Shown in pieces: positions 48,452 through 58,000 of a stretch of DNA of 64,000 bases. Made by a program: the position numbers and the translations under genes. Origin of the DNA: Oceanisphaera pacifica (GTDB lineage: Bacteria > Pseudomonadota > Gammaproteobacteria > Enterobacterales > Aeromonadaceae). How positions within the stretch are numbered: the stretch's first letter is position 1; each line of letters opens with the position of its first letter. The DNA is taken from contig NZ_JAGDFX010000015.1 of assembly GCF_017498065.1 (NCBI RefSeq), positions 26,269 through 90,268 on the forward strand, given 5' to 3'. The notes beneath the pieces are model-generated. The model worked only from the letters and a program-made list of their open reading frames with translations, searched no databases and had not been told where the DNA came from.

Positions 48452-49386
48452 GGCTGAAACTCCGTTATATTGTCGCTACCCATTAAGAAGTTCACAGGAT
48501 CTTGCTCTAACCGTCGAGAAAGCTCACCCAACCTCGTCAAGGTGCTACGCAATTCACGCATCATGGGTTGCAACTCCCCCATGCCCTGCAACCCCGAGCT
48601 TAATGCCTGTTGGTTATCCTTTAGTAAATGCTCTATTTGCGCACTGCTGCGGCTAAGTGATGCCAGTGCGTTATCGGCATGACTCCATAATCGCTCACCT
48701 TTATGATCAAGCTGATGCTCGACATCACTAATTAAACGATTGGCACGGGTCATGGCCATTTTCATTTGTTGGCTCGCCGCCACTATATCTTGCACCCCTT
48801 GGCGCAATTCTGCTTTTTGCTCGCTCACCAGCGCAGTCGTGGTTTCTAAATTAGCCAAGACTTGACTAAAGTGCTCACTATTTTCTTTTGAAAATAATCG
48901 GTTGGCATTATCAACTAATAAGGTCACAGACTGCATTAAATCCTCACTGTTGAGCCTGAGCCGTGCAATAGGAGAAGGCGTGGCAACAATCTGAGGTATG
49001 TCGCCGTTTTTACTCTCGAGTAAAGGACTGTTTGGCGACCCTTGGCTCAGCTGAATGCTGGCAATCCCCGTAATAAGGGCAAGAGATAATCGAGCTTGGG
49101 TATCAACTTTAATGGGCGCTTGCTCGGTGAGCCTAACTCTAGCCCACACTTGGCGAGGGTCGTGCTTATCAAGCGACAGCTGTGTCACTACCCCCACACG
49201 AATGCCACTGTATTCGACTCTGCTCCCTATACTGAGCCCAGTTACAGCTTCACGAAAAACAATATCGTATAACTGTGAATCTTGTTGGTCACTCGCCTTC
49301 ACCAGCCACAAGCTAAATAACAAAATACCGCCAGCCACTGCCAGCGTAAATAGACCAATTAATACATGATGGGCGCGGGTTTCCAT
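48448..49386 (-). CDS. MCE-domain lipid transport protein, MlaD-like
   Basis: Periplasmic lipid-carrying subunit of an MCE ABC transporter, 312 residues. It has an N-terminal membrane anchor (about 8-30) and one MCE domain (about 38-115; VTGLSIGSRVEYSGIRVGVV, LALITGIASIQL). A long helical region (about 145-300) probably forms a needle-like or tunnel extension. It starts 3 bases after the ATPase stop. Confidence 0.88.
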   Translation of the reverse strand: METRAHHVLIGLFTLAVAGGILLFSLWLVKASDQQDSQLYDIVFREAVTGLSIGSRVEYSGIRVGVVTQLSLDKHDPRQVWARVRLTEQAPIKVDTQARLSLALITGIASIQLSQGSPNSPLLESKNGDIPQIVATPSPIARLRLNSEDLMQSVTLLVDNANRLFSKENSEHFSQVLANLETTTALVSEQKAELRQGVQDIVAASQQMKMAMTRANRLISDVEHQLDHKGERLWSHADNALASLSRSSAQIEHLLKDNQQALSSGLQGMGELQPMMRELRSTLTRLGELSRRLEQDPVNFLMGSDNITEFQP

Positions 49387-49389
49387 TAT

Positions 49390-50184
49390 TTACTCCTGAG
49401 CGAAAGCATTCGCCGACTGTTGAGCACTGCGGCCTCGGGGACCCTGAAAATAGTCGCGGATCCAAGGATTATCGGTCAATGCGACCTTAGGCAAACTATC
49501 GACGACTAAGACCCGCTTTTGCGATAATACTGCCACACGATCGCAGCAGGCATACAAGGTATCAAGATCGTGAGTCACCAAAAATACGGTTAATTTAAGT
49601 GCATCACGCAAGGTTAATAACAGGCGATCAAATGCCGCAGCAGCAATAGGATCAAGCCCTGCAGTTGGCTCATCTAAAAATAAAATATCCGGATCCAGCG
49701 CCAACGATCGTGCTAACGCCGCACGCTTTACCATGCCACCAGAAAGCTCCGCTGGGTATTTATTCGCAGCCGTTCGCGATAACCCCACCAGGCCGATCTT
49801 AACCATGGCCAGTGCCGCGGCCTCTTGGCGCGATAGCCCCGCCTGTTCTATTAGCGCCAGTGCAATATTTTCTTGTATGGTGAGGGAGGAATACAAAGCC
49901 CCCTTTTGAAACAAGACCCCAATACGCTGTTGCAATTGGTGGCGCTTGGCTGGGGCCAGTGCCGGCATATTATGCTCAAATAGCCGCACTGTGCCGGCAT
50001 TAGGTTGACGTAATCCAACAATGGATCGTAACAATACTGATTTACCCGTACCCGATCCGCCCACTACACCTAAGATCTCACCGCGATAAACACTCAGATC
50101 CAGCTCTTGATGCACCACATGGCTGCCAAACCGATTCACCAGGTTTTGCACCTCAATGATCACCTGTTTGGTATGCACTACCAT
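49390..50184 (-). CDS. MCE transporter ATPase, MlaF-like
   Basis: 264-residue ABC ATPase: Walker A GGSGTGKS (about 38-45), signature LSGGMVKRAALARSLA, Walker B ILFLDEPTAGLDP and the switch His in LVTHDLDTL. The SGGM-x-KR form of the signature is typical of MlaF-type proteins. It overlaps the permease gene by 7 bases. Confidence 0.9.
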   Translation of the reverse strand: MVVHTKQVIIEVQNLVNRFGSHVVHQELDLSVYRGEILGVVGGSGTGKSVLLRSIVGLRQPNAGTVRLFEHNMPALAPAKRHQLQQRIGVLFQKGALYSSLTIQENIALALIEQAGLSRQEAAALAMVKIGLVGLSRTAANKYPAELSGGMVKRAALARSLALDPDILFLDEPTAGLDPIAAAAFDRLLLTLRDALKLTVFLVTHDLDTLYACCDRVAVLSQKRVLVVDSLPKVALTDNPWIRDYFQGPRGRSAQQSANAFAQE

Positions 50185-51287
50185 CCCATCTCCATCAAAA
50201 ATAGTGCCGCAATAGCATCTAATAAGATCACCACAAAAATAGATTGCACCACGCTCGAGGTAGTATGTTGCCCCACAGACTGTGCACTTCCACTGACTTT
50301 AAAGCCTTCTAAGCAACCAATAAGGGCAATTAATAAAGCAAAAATAGGGGCTTTACCTAGGCCTATCCATAAGTGTCGCAGAGGAATTTGCTGCAAAATA
50401 GACAGATACTGTACGAATGAAATATCCAGCGCTAATAACGACACCATGGCCCCGCCAGCTAAGCCGGATAACACGGCAATAAATGCCAATAAGGGTAAGG
50501 CAATGACTAAGGCTAATAGTCGAGGTAATACCAATAATGTAATAGGGTCAAGCCCTTGAATACGCAGCGCATCCAATTCTTCGTTTATTTTCATTGAGCC
50601 TAGCTGTGCGGTAAATGCGCTCGCCGTGCGCCCCGCCAACAAGATAGCCGTTAATAAAACGCCAAACTCCCGTAAAAAAGAATAGGCAACTAAGTCGACC
50701 GTATACAGGGTTGCGCCAAAGTTAACCAAAACGGTGGCCCCTAAAAACGCCACTACGGCGCCCACTAAAAAAGTGAGTAAGGCAACAATGGGCACGGCAT
50801 TTAGTCCGCATTGCTGCATTTGCGCCACTAAGGCCGTCAGGCGCCAGCGTCTTGGTATAAATAATGAGCTAACCAAGGTACTTAATGTCAGCCCCATAAA
50901 GCCAAGCAAAAGCACACACTGCTGCCAACCACTCAGTACTTTTTTACCTAAATAGGCAAGGCTGTCCGTCCAATGTGACGCAACAGCAGCCTCAGGCGCG
51001 GGTGTGCCAATAGCATCAGCCACCGCCTGCAATAAGGCACGGCGTTCAGCAGATAGACCTGTAGCGCTGGGCAGTAATTGGCTTAGGGTATTGGCCCCTA
51101 CACACTCAATGAGCAAACTGGCTCCGGCTGTGTCTAACGCAGTTAATTGGCGCACATCCAACTGATGGATAACAGAGGTGACCGCGCCTAAGTCCTGCTT
51201 TAATTGGCGATAATGCGCTAAAGTCCACGGCCCTTTCAGCTGTGCGCATCCCTTCACTAACGTTAGGGATGGGCGATCATCTCCCAT
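50178..51287 (-). CDS. MCE transporter permease with N-terminal STAS domain, MlaE-like
   Basis: 369 residues: a STAS-like domain (about 1-95; TALDTAGASLLIE) fused to an MlaE permease (about 120-369; LREFGVLLTAILLAGRTASA, followed by AQLGSMKINEELDALRIQG). In E. coli the STAS protein MlaB is separate. The fused form with ATPase, MCE protein and lipoprotein matches the PA3211-PA3214 type. First gene of the five-gene minus-strand operon ending with the ClC gene. Confidence 0.88.
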   Translation of the reverse strand: MGDDRPSLTLVKGCAQLKGPWTLAHYRQLKQDLGAVTSVIHQLDVRQLTALDTAGASLLIECVGANTLSQLLPSATGLSAERRALLQAVADAIGTPAPEAAVASHWTDSLAYLGKKVLSGWQQCVLLLGFMGLTLSTLVSSLFIPRRWRLTALVAQMQQCGLNAVPIVALLTFLVGAVVAFLGATVLVNFGATLYTVDLVAYSFLREFGVLLTAILLAGRTASAFTAQLGSMKINEELDALRIQGLDPITLLVLPRLLALVIALPLLAFIAVLSGLAGGAMVSLLALDISFVQYLSILQQIPLRHLWIGLGKAPIFALLIALIGCLEGFKVSGSAQSVGQHTTSSVVQSIFVVILLDAIAALFLMEMGW

Positions 51288-51416
51288 GCATTAGCCCCTA
51301 TAAACAATAACTCAAATGAAACACCTATTGTCTGGCATCCCAGCTATAACCACAACAAGAAGGCGGTTTTATGCTAGGATATAGCCGTATTTTTTACTAA
51401 AGTGAGAAGCCTAACC

Positions 51417-51989
51417 ATGTCAGTTGAACAACAATTACTTACCCGCAGCAACCACAGCTGTGAACTTTGTGCCGCCACCGACTCGCTCGCCATACACGCC
51501 GTGGCTCCTCATAATGGCGATCAGGCCGAACATTGTGTTTTACTGTGCGCAACGTGTCGCAACGAATTAACAGCGCCACAAGACCAAAACCACTGGCGCT
51601 GCTTAAACGATAGCATGTGGAACACAGAGCCTGCTGTACAAGTCTTGGCTTGGCGTACTCTAAAACAATTATCCACTGAAGTTTGGGCGCAAGACTTATT
51701 AGATATGATGTACTTAGAGCCAGAAGTACAAGCATGGGTTGAAGCCGGTGTGGCGGATGAAGAAGAAGATGACAGTGAAGTACTGTTAGATAGCAATGGC
51801 GTGCGCTTACAGGCCGGTGACTCTGTGACTATCATCAAAGATTTAGACGTAAAAGGCGCCGGCTTTACCGCCAAACGCGGCACTCTAGTTAAAAATATTG
51901 GCCTTAATGCCAGCCTGCCTGGCCACATTATGGGCCGTGTTAATGGCATGCAAATTCAATTAGTGGCCGCCTTTTTAAAGAAAGTGTAA
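51417..51989 (+). CDS. PhnA-domain zinc protein (YjdM-like, long form)
   Basis: 190 residues from ATG 51417. An N-terminal zinc ribbon with Cys15, Cys18, Cys44 and Cys47 (CELC ... CATC) is followed by an acidic helical middle (EEEDDSEV). The C-terminal PhnA/KOW-like domain reads DSNGVRLQAGDSVTIIKDLD and so on. Despite the name, the family is not proven to act in phosphonate use. Five extra upstream codons are possible, but MSVEQQL is the better start. Confidence 0.85.
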   Translation: MSVEQQLLTRSNHSCELCAATDSLAIHAVAPHNGDQAEHCVLLCATCRNELTAPQDQNHWRCLNDSMWNTEPAVQVLAWRTLKQLSTEVWAQDLLDMMYLEPEVQAWVEAGVADEEEDDSEVLLDSNGVRLQAGDSVTIIKDLDVKGAGFTAKRGTLVKNIGLNASLPGHIMGRVNGMQIQLVAAFLKKV

Positions 51990-52159
51990 GAAAAGATACG
52001 CAAAGGATGCAGTGTAAAGCGTGAAGAGGACGGGCCAAAACAGGCACCCCCATATTTGCGTAATAGAATGGCTGGCAGCTAAAGCGCCAGCTTACAAAGC
52101 ACAGCGTCTTTACCCTTCACTTCTTACGCTTTACCCCTCACATTTTTTAGCAGGTTCCT

Positions 52160-52471
52160 ATGTATAAATTAGTATTTTTTGTACCCGAGTCGCATCTTGA
52201 ACAAGTGAAATCAGCGGTATTTGCTACGGGTGCGGGTCAGATTGGCGATTATGAACAATGCTGCTTTGAAACTCGCGGCACTGGTCAGTTTAAACCCATG
52301 GCCGCCGCCAGCCCTTTTATTGGCAAAGCCGGTCAGCTTGAACAAGTGGCAGAGGTACGCGTGGAGTTAGTCTGCGATGATCAGCTAATTAGGCCCGCCA
52401 TTGCCGCCCTTCGTACCGCTCACCCTTACGAAGAACCCGCCTTTGATGCCTGGCAACTTAGTGAATTTTAA
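52160..52471 (+). CDS. NIF3/YqfO-type CutA-like small protein
   Basis: 103 residues matching the CutA-like insertion of the NIF3/YqfO family as a free-standing protein: KLVFFVPESHLEQVKSAVF at the start and the hallmark AHPYEEPAFD at the end. Function is unknown; the fold is a ferredoxin-like trimer in relatives. AGGTT lies 5 bases before the ATG. Confidence 0.85.
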   Translation: MYKLVFFVPESHLEQVKSAVFATGAGQIGDYEQCCFETRGTGQFKPMAAASPFIGKAGQLEQVAEVRVELVCDDQLIRPAIAALRTAHPYEEPAFDAWQLSEF

Positions 52472-52547
52472 ATAACGACTCAGCCAAACACTCACGGCTT
52501 TCTCACCACGACTCTTTGCTGCTAAGCTTTTTATTTTGGAGCCTGCT

Positions 52548-53027
52548 ATGTCTACCTTTTGCACTCACCCTTGCCCCTTGGGTTGGCTCACACTAGCAAC
52601 AAGCATCGATGCCAATCAGCAAGAGGTGATCACCGCCTTAAACTTTAGTGATGATATTGAACAGCCCTGCGCCCCTTCAACACCTTTGCAGCAAGAAGCC
52701 TGCCGGCAGCTAGACCAATACTTTTCAGGAGCACGCCAGCACTTTAGTTTACCCCTAGCGCCGCAGGGTACCGATTTTCAGCAAGGCGTTTGGCAAGCGC
52801 TACTCAAGATCCCTTTTGGTGAGCATTGCAGCTATAAAACCATAGCCGAACAAATTAATAATCCCAAAGCGGTGCGGGCGGTGGGCTTAGCTAATAGCCG
52901 CAACCCAATTGCGCTCATTATTCCCTGTCATAGAGTGATTGGCGCCAGTGGCAAGCTGGTCGGTTATGCCGGTGGTGTCGAGCGCAAAGCTTGGCTGTTA
53001 AAACATGAAGCCCGTGTTGTTGCTTAA
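52548..53027 (+). CDS. ogt: Methylated-DNA--[protein]-cysteine S-methyltransferase
   Basis: Suicide repair enzyme that takes the alkyl group from O6-alkylguanine onto Cys127 in IIPCHRVIG; 159 residues. The helix-turn-helix region FQQGVWQALLKIPFGEHCSY and the Asn hinge (LANSRNP) are intact. There is no Ada-type regulatory domain. ATG 52548 is chosen because TTGGAG lies upstream; four more codons are open. Confidence 0.92.
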   Translation: MSTFCTHPCPLGWLTLATSIDANQQEVITALNFSDDIEQPCAPSTPLQQEACRQLDQYFSGARQHFSLPLAPQGTDFQQGVWQALLKIPFGEHCSYKTIAEQINNPKAVRAVGLANSRNPIALIIPCHRVIGASGKLVGYAGGVERKAWLLKHEARVVA

Positions 53028-53170
53028 TGCATTACATGCGCCATTAAAGCAGTGTGCGACATTCGCCATAGCCAAGGTGCGCCAAGTCGTAAAACACCCG
53101 TGGAATATACGCTTTATCTAGGCGCGATCCTCCACCAAAATAAAAATACCTCAATATTTTCAAACCCTTA

Positions 53171-53188
53171 TGAAATATGCAATTTACA
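53171..53188 (+). promoter_or_regulatory. Weak UvrY/GacA-type box upstream of the CsrB-like RNA
   Basis: TGAAAT-N6-TTTACA matches 9 of 12 positions of the GacA/UvrY consensus TGTAAG-N6-CTTACA, about 65 bases before the likely RNA start. The rest of 53028-53250 shows no gene. Confidence 0.25.
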
Positions 53189-53251
53189 ACTAGATTAAAT
53201 AGGTCATTTTAGTGGCGTAAATTACTTAGGCGCTGGGGTAGTATTTATCTC

Positions 53252-53616
53252 GCAGGAAGCACCACCTACTAGAATGCTAGGTCGCCAAGATGGCAATAAG
53301 GACAGCTCAAGGATTGAGAGTAGGCATCGTTAGGAAAACGAGCCGTTAGGATGACACAAGGACACCTCAAGGATTGAGAGCAGGCATCGTTAGGAAAACG
53401 AGCCGTCAAGATGACAACAGGACACCTCAAGGATTGAGAGCGGTAACGTCAAGAGGACGTTCCATTAGGATGATAAAAGGACTGCCCAACGGATATGGGA
53501 AAAGGAAAGCTAACAAGGAACTGGCACGTCAGGGATTGCAGGGAGCAATATCGGTTGATGGACTAAACCACATAGACGATCTAAAAAGGGGCAACTTAGG
53601 TTGCCCCTTTTCTATT
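53252..53616 (+). ncRNA. csrB: CsrB/CsrC-family CsrA-sequestering RNA
   Basis: About 365 bases without a credible gene, carrying 20 GGA motifs. Many are in AGGA hairpin-loop contexts such as CTCAAGGATTGAG, where CTCAA pairs with TTGAG and exposes GGA. That is the standard CsrA-binding layout. CAGGGAGCAA near the 3' end also occurs in E. coli csrB. A strong terminator ends it. Three 60-bp units start at 53299, 53359 and 53419; the first two are nearly identical and the third diverges. The 5' end is estimated from a possible -10 (TAGTAT, 53239-53244) and is uncertain by tens of bases. The RNA would titrate CsrA, with decay controlled by the CsrD encoded at 34-36 kb. Confidence 0.85.
53584..53611 (+). 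terminator. Terminator of the CsrB-like RNA
   Basis: Perfect 12-bp stem AAAAGGGGCAAC with TTAG loop and a T-rich tail (TTTTCTATTT). Confidence 0.9.
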
Positions 53617-53640
53617 TCTCTTTTCGTATTTTCGGTGTTG

Positions 53641-53686
53641 AACTGATAGCTAACAGCTTAAAGCATACCGCTGCCCGAAGGGCTCC
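53641..53686 (-). repeat. Post-stop repeat element after the carboxypeptidase gene
   Basis: On the gene strand, just after the TAG: GGAGCCCTTCGGGCAGCGG, then TATGCTTTAAGCTGTTAGC and TATCAGTT. Same TTCG hairpin plus AAGC/CAG layout as after yadH and tldD. Confidence 0.5.
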
Positions 53687-55009
53687 CTAGCTGTTGGGCA
53701 TTTTAATCACTAAGCAATCCATGCCTTGGCGCTCTAAACGGGCGCAAGATTGCTTAGCTTGCTCTTGCTGCAAATCCACTAATTGTGAACGGTATAAAAT
53801 ACGATCACTCAAGCTAACTTCACTCACCTTTATTTGAGAAGGCTTAATATTATCCAATTGGCGTTGGGCATTAGCGGCTCTGGTTTTCGCTTGCTTTGAA
53901 CCTTGAAAAGAGCCGACTTGTATCGCCCAACCCAGAGCTGAGCCTGTAGACTGACTTGAAGACTGCACCGATGCCGCTGCAGGTAACGGCTTAGGCGCCA
54001 CAGGCGGCTGTGCCGCCACCTCAACCACAGCGGGTGATCGTGTATTCACTTTGGTATCCGGCGCTTTACGTGTCACTTTACGCACAGTTTGCGTACTAAT
54101 TACAATATTACTCACCGGCGCCGCCACGGTTTTATTAGCGCCATTAGGGGAAAGTTGCGCCAGCTGTTCAGCTTGAACAAAACTTTTATCCAGCAGGGCT
54201 GTCATTTCAGCATTACGCGAGCGCGAGCTTTTCCCCCCCATCACCACGCCCACTAAACGTTGACCGTCTCTCAGTACAGAGGTGGCCACATTAAAGCCAG
54301 AAGCACGAATATAGCCCGTCTTCATACCATCGGTACCGGCATAATCTTTTACCATGCGATTATGACTATCGTAGGTTTTACCATTAAAAGTAAAAGTAAG
54401 TGTCGAAAAGTAGTGGTAATAATCAGCATGACCCTTCATTAAACGCATTGCGAGAATAGCCAAGTCACGGGCCGTTGAGCGCTGTTCATTATCGGGCAAG
54501 CCAGACGCATTACGAAAGGTAGTCGCTGTCATATTCAATGCCTTGGCCTTAGCCGTCATTATATTGGCAAACTCGCGCTCCGTTCCCCCTAATGCTTCTG
54601 CTACTACCACGGCGGCATCGTTCGCTGAGCGTACAATAAGTGCAGGAATGGCATCGCGCACTCGCAGCCGATCGCCCTCGGCTAATGAAATATTGGTTTG
54701 TGGCATAGAGGCGGCGTGGGCCGATACTGGCATACGGGTATCCAGTTTCATTAAGCCATTATCCATGGCGTCAAACAGGAGATAAAGCGTCATCATCTTG
54801 GTTAACGAAGCAGGGTAACGGGGCTCATCGGCACGATCGGCATGCAAAACTTCACCGCTGTTAGCATTGACGATAATAGCCGCGTATTTAGGGTTATCTT
54901 CTCCCTCACCTTCTTGCTGGGTATCGGCATTCACTTGCCCGATGCCTACACATAATAGCGCCATTGCTAGCAGCCACTGGCTTGTTATCTGACGTATTGA
55001 AACTAACAT
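53687..55009 (-). CDS. D-alanyl-D-alanine carboxypeptidase with SPOR domain
   Basis: Peptidase S11 (low-molecular-weight PBP), 440 residues. It has a signal peptide (about 1-28), SLTK (Ser68, Lys71), SAN (128-130) and KTG (in GMKTGYIRASG) motifs, all intact. After the catalytic domain comes a Pro/Ala/Ser-rich linker (about 310-360) and a C-terminal SPOR domain (about 360-440; AIQVGSFQGSKQAKTRAANA). That domain binds denuded glycan and often targets the septum. The usual DacA C-terminal amphipathic anchor is replaced by SPOR, so septal localisation is inferred. It converges with the CsrB-like RNA. Confidence 0.9.
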   Translation of the reverse strand: MLVSIRQITSQWLLAMALLCVGIGQVNADTQQEGEGEDNPKYAAIIVNANSGEVLHADRADEPRYPASLTKMMTLYLLFDAMDNGLMKLDTRMPVSAHAASMPQTNISLAEGDRLRVRDAIPALIVRSANDAAVVVAEALGGTEREFANIMTAKAKALNMTATTFRNASGLPDNEQRSTARDLAILAMRLMKGHADYYHYFSTLTFTFNGKTYDSHNRMVKDYAGTDGMKTGYIRASGFNVATSVLRDGQRLVGVVMGGKSSRSRNAEMTALLDKSFVQAEQLAQLSPNGANKTVAAPVSNIVISTQTVRKVTRKAPDTKVNTRSPAVVEVAAQPPVAPKPLPAAASVQSSSQSTGSALGWAIQVGSFQGSKQAKTRAANAQRQLDNIKPSQIKVSEVSLSDRILYRSQLVDLQQEQAKQSCARLERQGMDCLVIKMPNS

Positions 55010-55052
55010 AGCAAGCTCCTCATCATCCTTAATAATAAAAGATCACTATTAT

Positions 55053-55077
55053 AAAAAGGCGCCATAGGCGCCTTTTT
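55053..55077 (-). terminator. Terminator of metH
   Basis: Perfect 11-bp stem AAAAAGGCGCC with an ATA loop and symmetric A/T tracts, 17 bases after the metH stop. Confidence 0.88.
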
Positions 55078-55094
55078 ATAACAAGTAATGGTCG

Positions 55095-58000
55095 TTACGC
55101 ACTTAGGTTAGGGGCTAACCACTTCTCTGCTACTTCTCGCGTCATCCCTTTACGCTCGGCATAGTCGAGCAATTGATCTTCTTGAATTTGGGCAACGGCA
55201 AAATAGCGGGTATTGGGGTACGAAAAGTAAAAGCCCGCCACAGCAGCACCAGGCCACATGGCATAAGACTCTGTTAAGCGCATACCAATACGTTTTTCTA
55301 CTTCTAACCAGTTCCACAGCGTACCTTTTTCGGTGTGCTCAGGACAAGCAGGATAACCCGGTGCCGGACGTATACCGTCGTATTTCTCACGAATTAATTC
55401 GTCATTGCCCAGCGTCTCATCGGCCGCATAACCCCAATATTCGCGACGCACTAACAAGTGCAAGTATTCGGCAAAGGCTTCTGCTAAACGATCTGCTACC
55501 GAGCCGGCTAAAATGGCGTTATAGTCATCTTCTGCGTCTTTATAGGCACGGATAATATCATCTTCACCAATACCCCCCGTCACCGCAAAGCCGCCAATAT
55601 AGTCTGGCTGTGTTCCTTTAGGTGCCACATAGTCGGCTAAGCAATAGTTAGGGAAGCCGTCTTTTTTCTCGGTTTGTTGACGCAAGAAACGTAAAGTTTG
55701 TAATACCTGAGTGCGTGACTCATCGGTATAAATCTCTACGTCGTCCCCCACACTGTTAGCCGGATATAACCCAATCACGCCCGCACAACTCAAGGTGGCG
55801 TCTTTTTCTAGCTTATCGAGCATGGCTTGGGCGTCGGCATACAACTTAGTCGCCTCAACTCCCACCACTTCGTCTTCTAAAATACGGGGGAATTTACCCG
55901 CCAGCCCCCAGGTCATAAAGAAGGGAGACCAGTCGATATATTCACGCACTACAGAAATCGGCGTGTTATGAAACTCATGTATGCCAGGCTTAGCCGGTAC
56001 TGGTGGCACATAAGTGTTCCAATCAATGTCGACTTTATTGGCCCGCGCCTCGGCCAAGGTCACAGGCCGAGTGCGCGGCTTTTTACGGGCGTGCTGATCC
56101 CGCACCACCTCATATTCTTTATTTAATCGCTCAACAAAAGCCGGTTTATTTTCTTTGCTAAGCAGAGTTTGTACCACACCCACAGCACGAGAGGCATTGG
56201 ATACATACACCACTGGCTCATCGTAATTTTGTTCAATTTTTACTGCTGTGTGTGCTTTAGAGGTAGTGGCCCCCCCAATTAATAGCGGTATGGTAAAGCC
56301 TTGACGCTGCATCTCTTTGGCCACGTTGACCATTTCATCGAGCGAGGGCGTGATCAAACCCGATAAGCCAATCATGTCGGCATTCACTTCGCGCGCGGTT
56401 TGTAAGATTTTCTCACAGGGCACCATAACCCCTAAATCAATCACTTCAAAGTTATTACATTGCAGCACCACACCCACAATGTTTTTACCAATATCGTGTA
56501 CGTCGCCCTTTACCGTGGCCATCACAACTCGGCCATTACTTTGCCCCACCTCTTTACTGGCTTCAATATAAGGGTTGAGATAAGCCACGGCGCGCTTCAT
56601 GACTCGTGCCGATTTCACCACTTGCGGCAAGAACATTTTGCCGGCGCCAAATAGGTCGCCCACCACATTCATGCCATCCATTAATGGCCCTTCAATCACA
56701 TCGAGAGGACGGGCGGCTTCAAGGCGCGCTGCTTCAGTATCTTCTTCAATAAAATCCGTTAAGCCTTTCACTAAAGAGTGCGATAAGCGCTCATTAACTG
56801 GCCAAGTGCGCCACTCTAAATCGCGCGGATCAACCGCCTCACTGCCACTATTACGATAACGTTCGGCAATTTCTAATAAGGCTTCGGTGGCCTCTTCGCT
56901 TTCGTTAAGCACCACAGCTATGACTTTTTCTTTTAGCTCGGGATCTATATCTTCATAGATAGCCAACTGGCCGGCATTAACGATCCCCATGTCCATGCCA
57001 TTTTTTACCGCATGGTATAAGAACACAGAGTGAATAGCCTCTCGCACCACTTCGTTACCCCGAAACGAGAAGGAAACGTTAGAGACACCGCCGGAGATCA
57101 TGGCATGAGGTAAGTTGGCCTTAATGTCTTTTACTACGTCAATAAATTCTACGGCGTAGTTATTGTGCTCTTCAATACCGGTGGCCACGGCAAAAATATT
57201 GGGGTCGAAGATAATATCTTCCGGTGGGAAGCCGACTTCATCGACCAAGATCCGATAAGCGCGTTCACAAATTTCATATTTACGCGCTCGGGTATCTGCC
57301 TGCCCTACTTCATCAAACGCCATTACAATAACGGCGGCACCATAGCGGCGCACTAATTTGGCTTGCTCAATAAAAGGCTCAACGCCTTCCTTCATTGAAA
57401 TTGAGTTAACCACGCCTTTGCCCTGAATACACTTAAGGCCGGCTTCAATCACCTCCCACTTAGAGGAGTCAATCATAATGGGCACCCGTGAGATATCGGG
57501 CTCACCAGCAATTAAGTTTAAAAAGCGCGTCATACAGGCTTTCGAGTCCAACATGCCTTCGTCCATGTTGATATCGATAATTTGCGCGCCGTTTTCTACC
57601 TGTTGCAATGCTACTTGCAGCGCTTCATCGTAATTTTCTTCTTTAATTAAGCGCTTAAATTTAGCCGAGCCCGTTACGTTGGTACGTTCACCCACGTTCA
57701 CAAACATGCTATCGGCAAAAATATTAAAGGGCTCAAGGCCTGATAAACGACAAGCAGACGTTATCTCTGGTAAAACGCGCGGCTTAATCCCCGCTACCGC
57801 TTCAGCCATCACCCGAATATGTTCAGGGCTAGAGCCACAGCAACCACCCACTAAGTTTAAGAAACCACTTTCAGCCCATTCACGAATATGCTCCGCCATT
57901 TCATCGGCTTCTAAATCATATTCACCAAAGGCATTGGGTAAGCCCGCATTAGGGTGGGCCGACACATAGGTCTCACTAATACGTGACAACTCTTGTACGT

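Noticed and set aside
53374..53646. 90-codon open frame
   Set aside because: It lies inside the CsrB-like RNA and its terminator, starts within the 60-bp repeat and resembles no protein.
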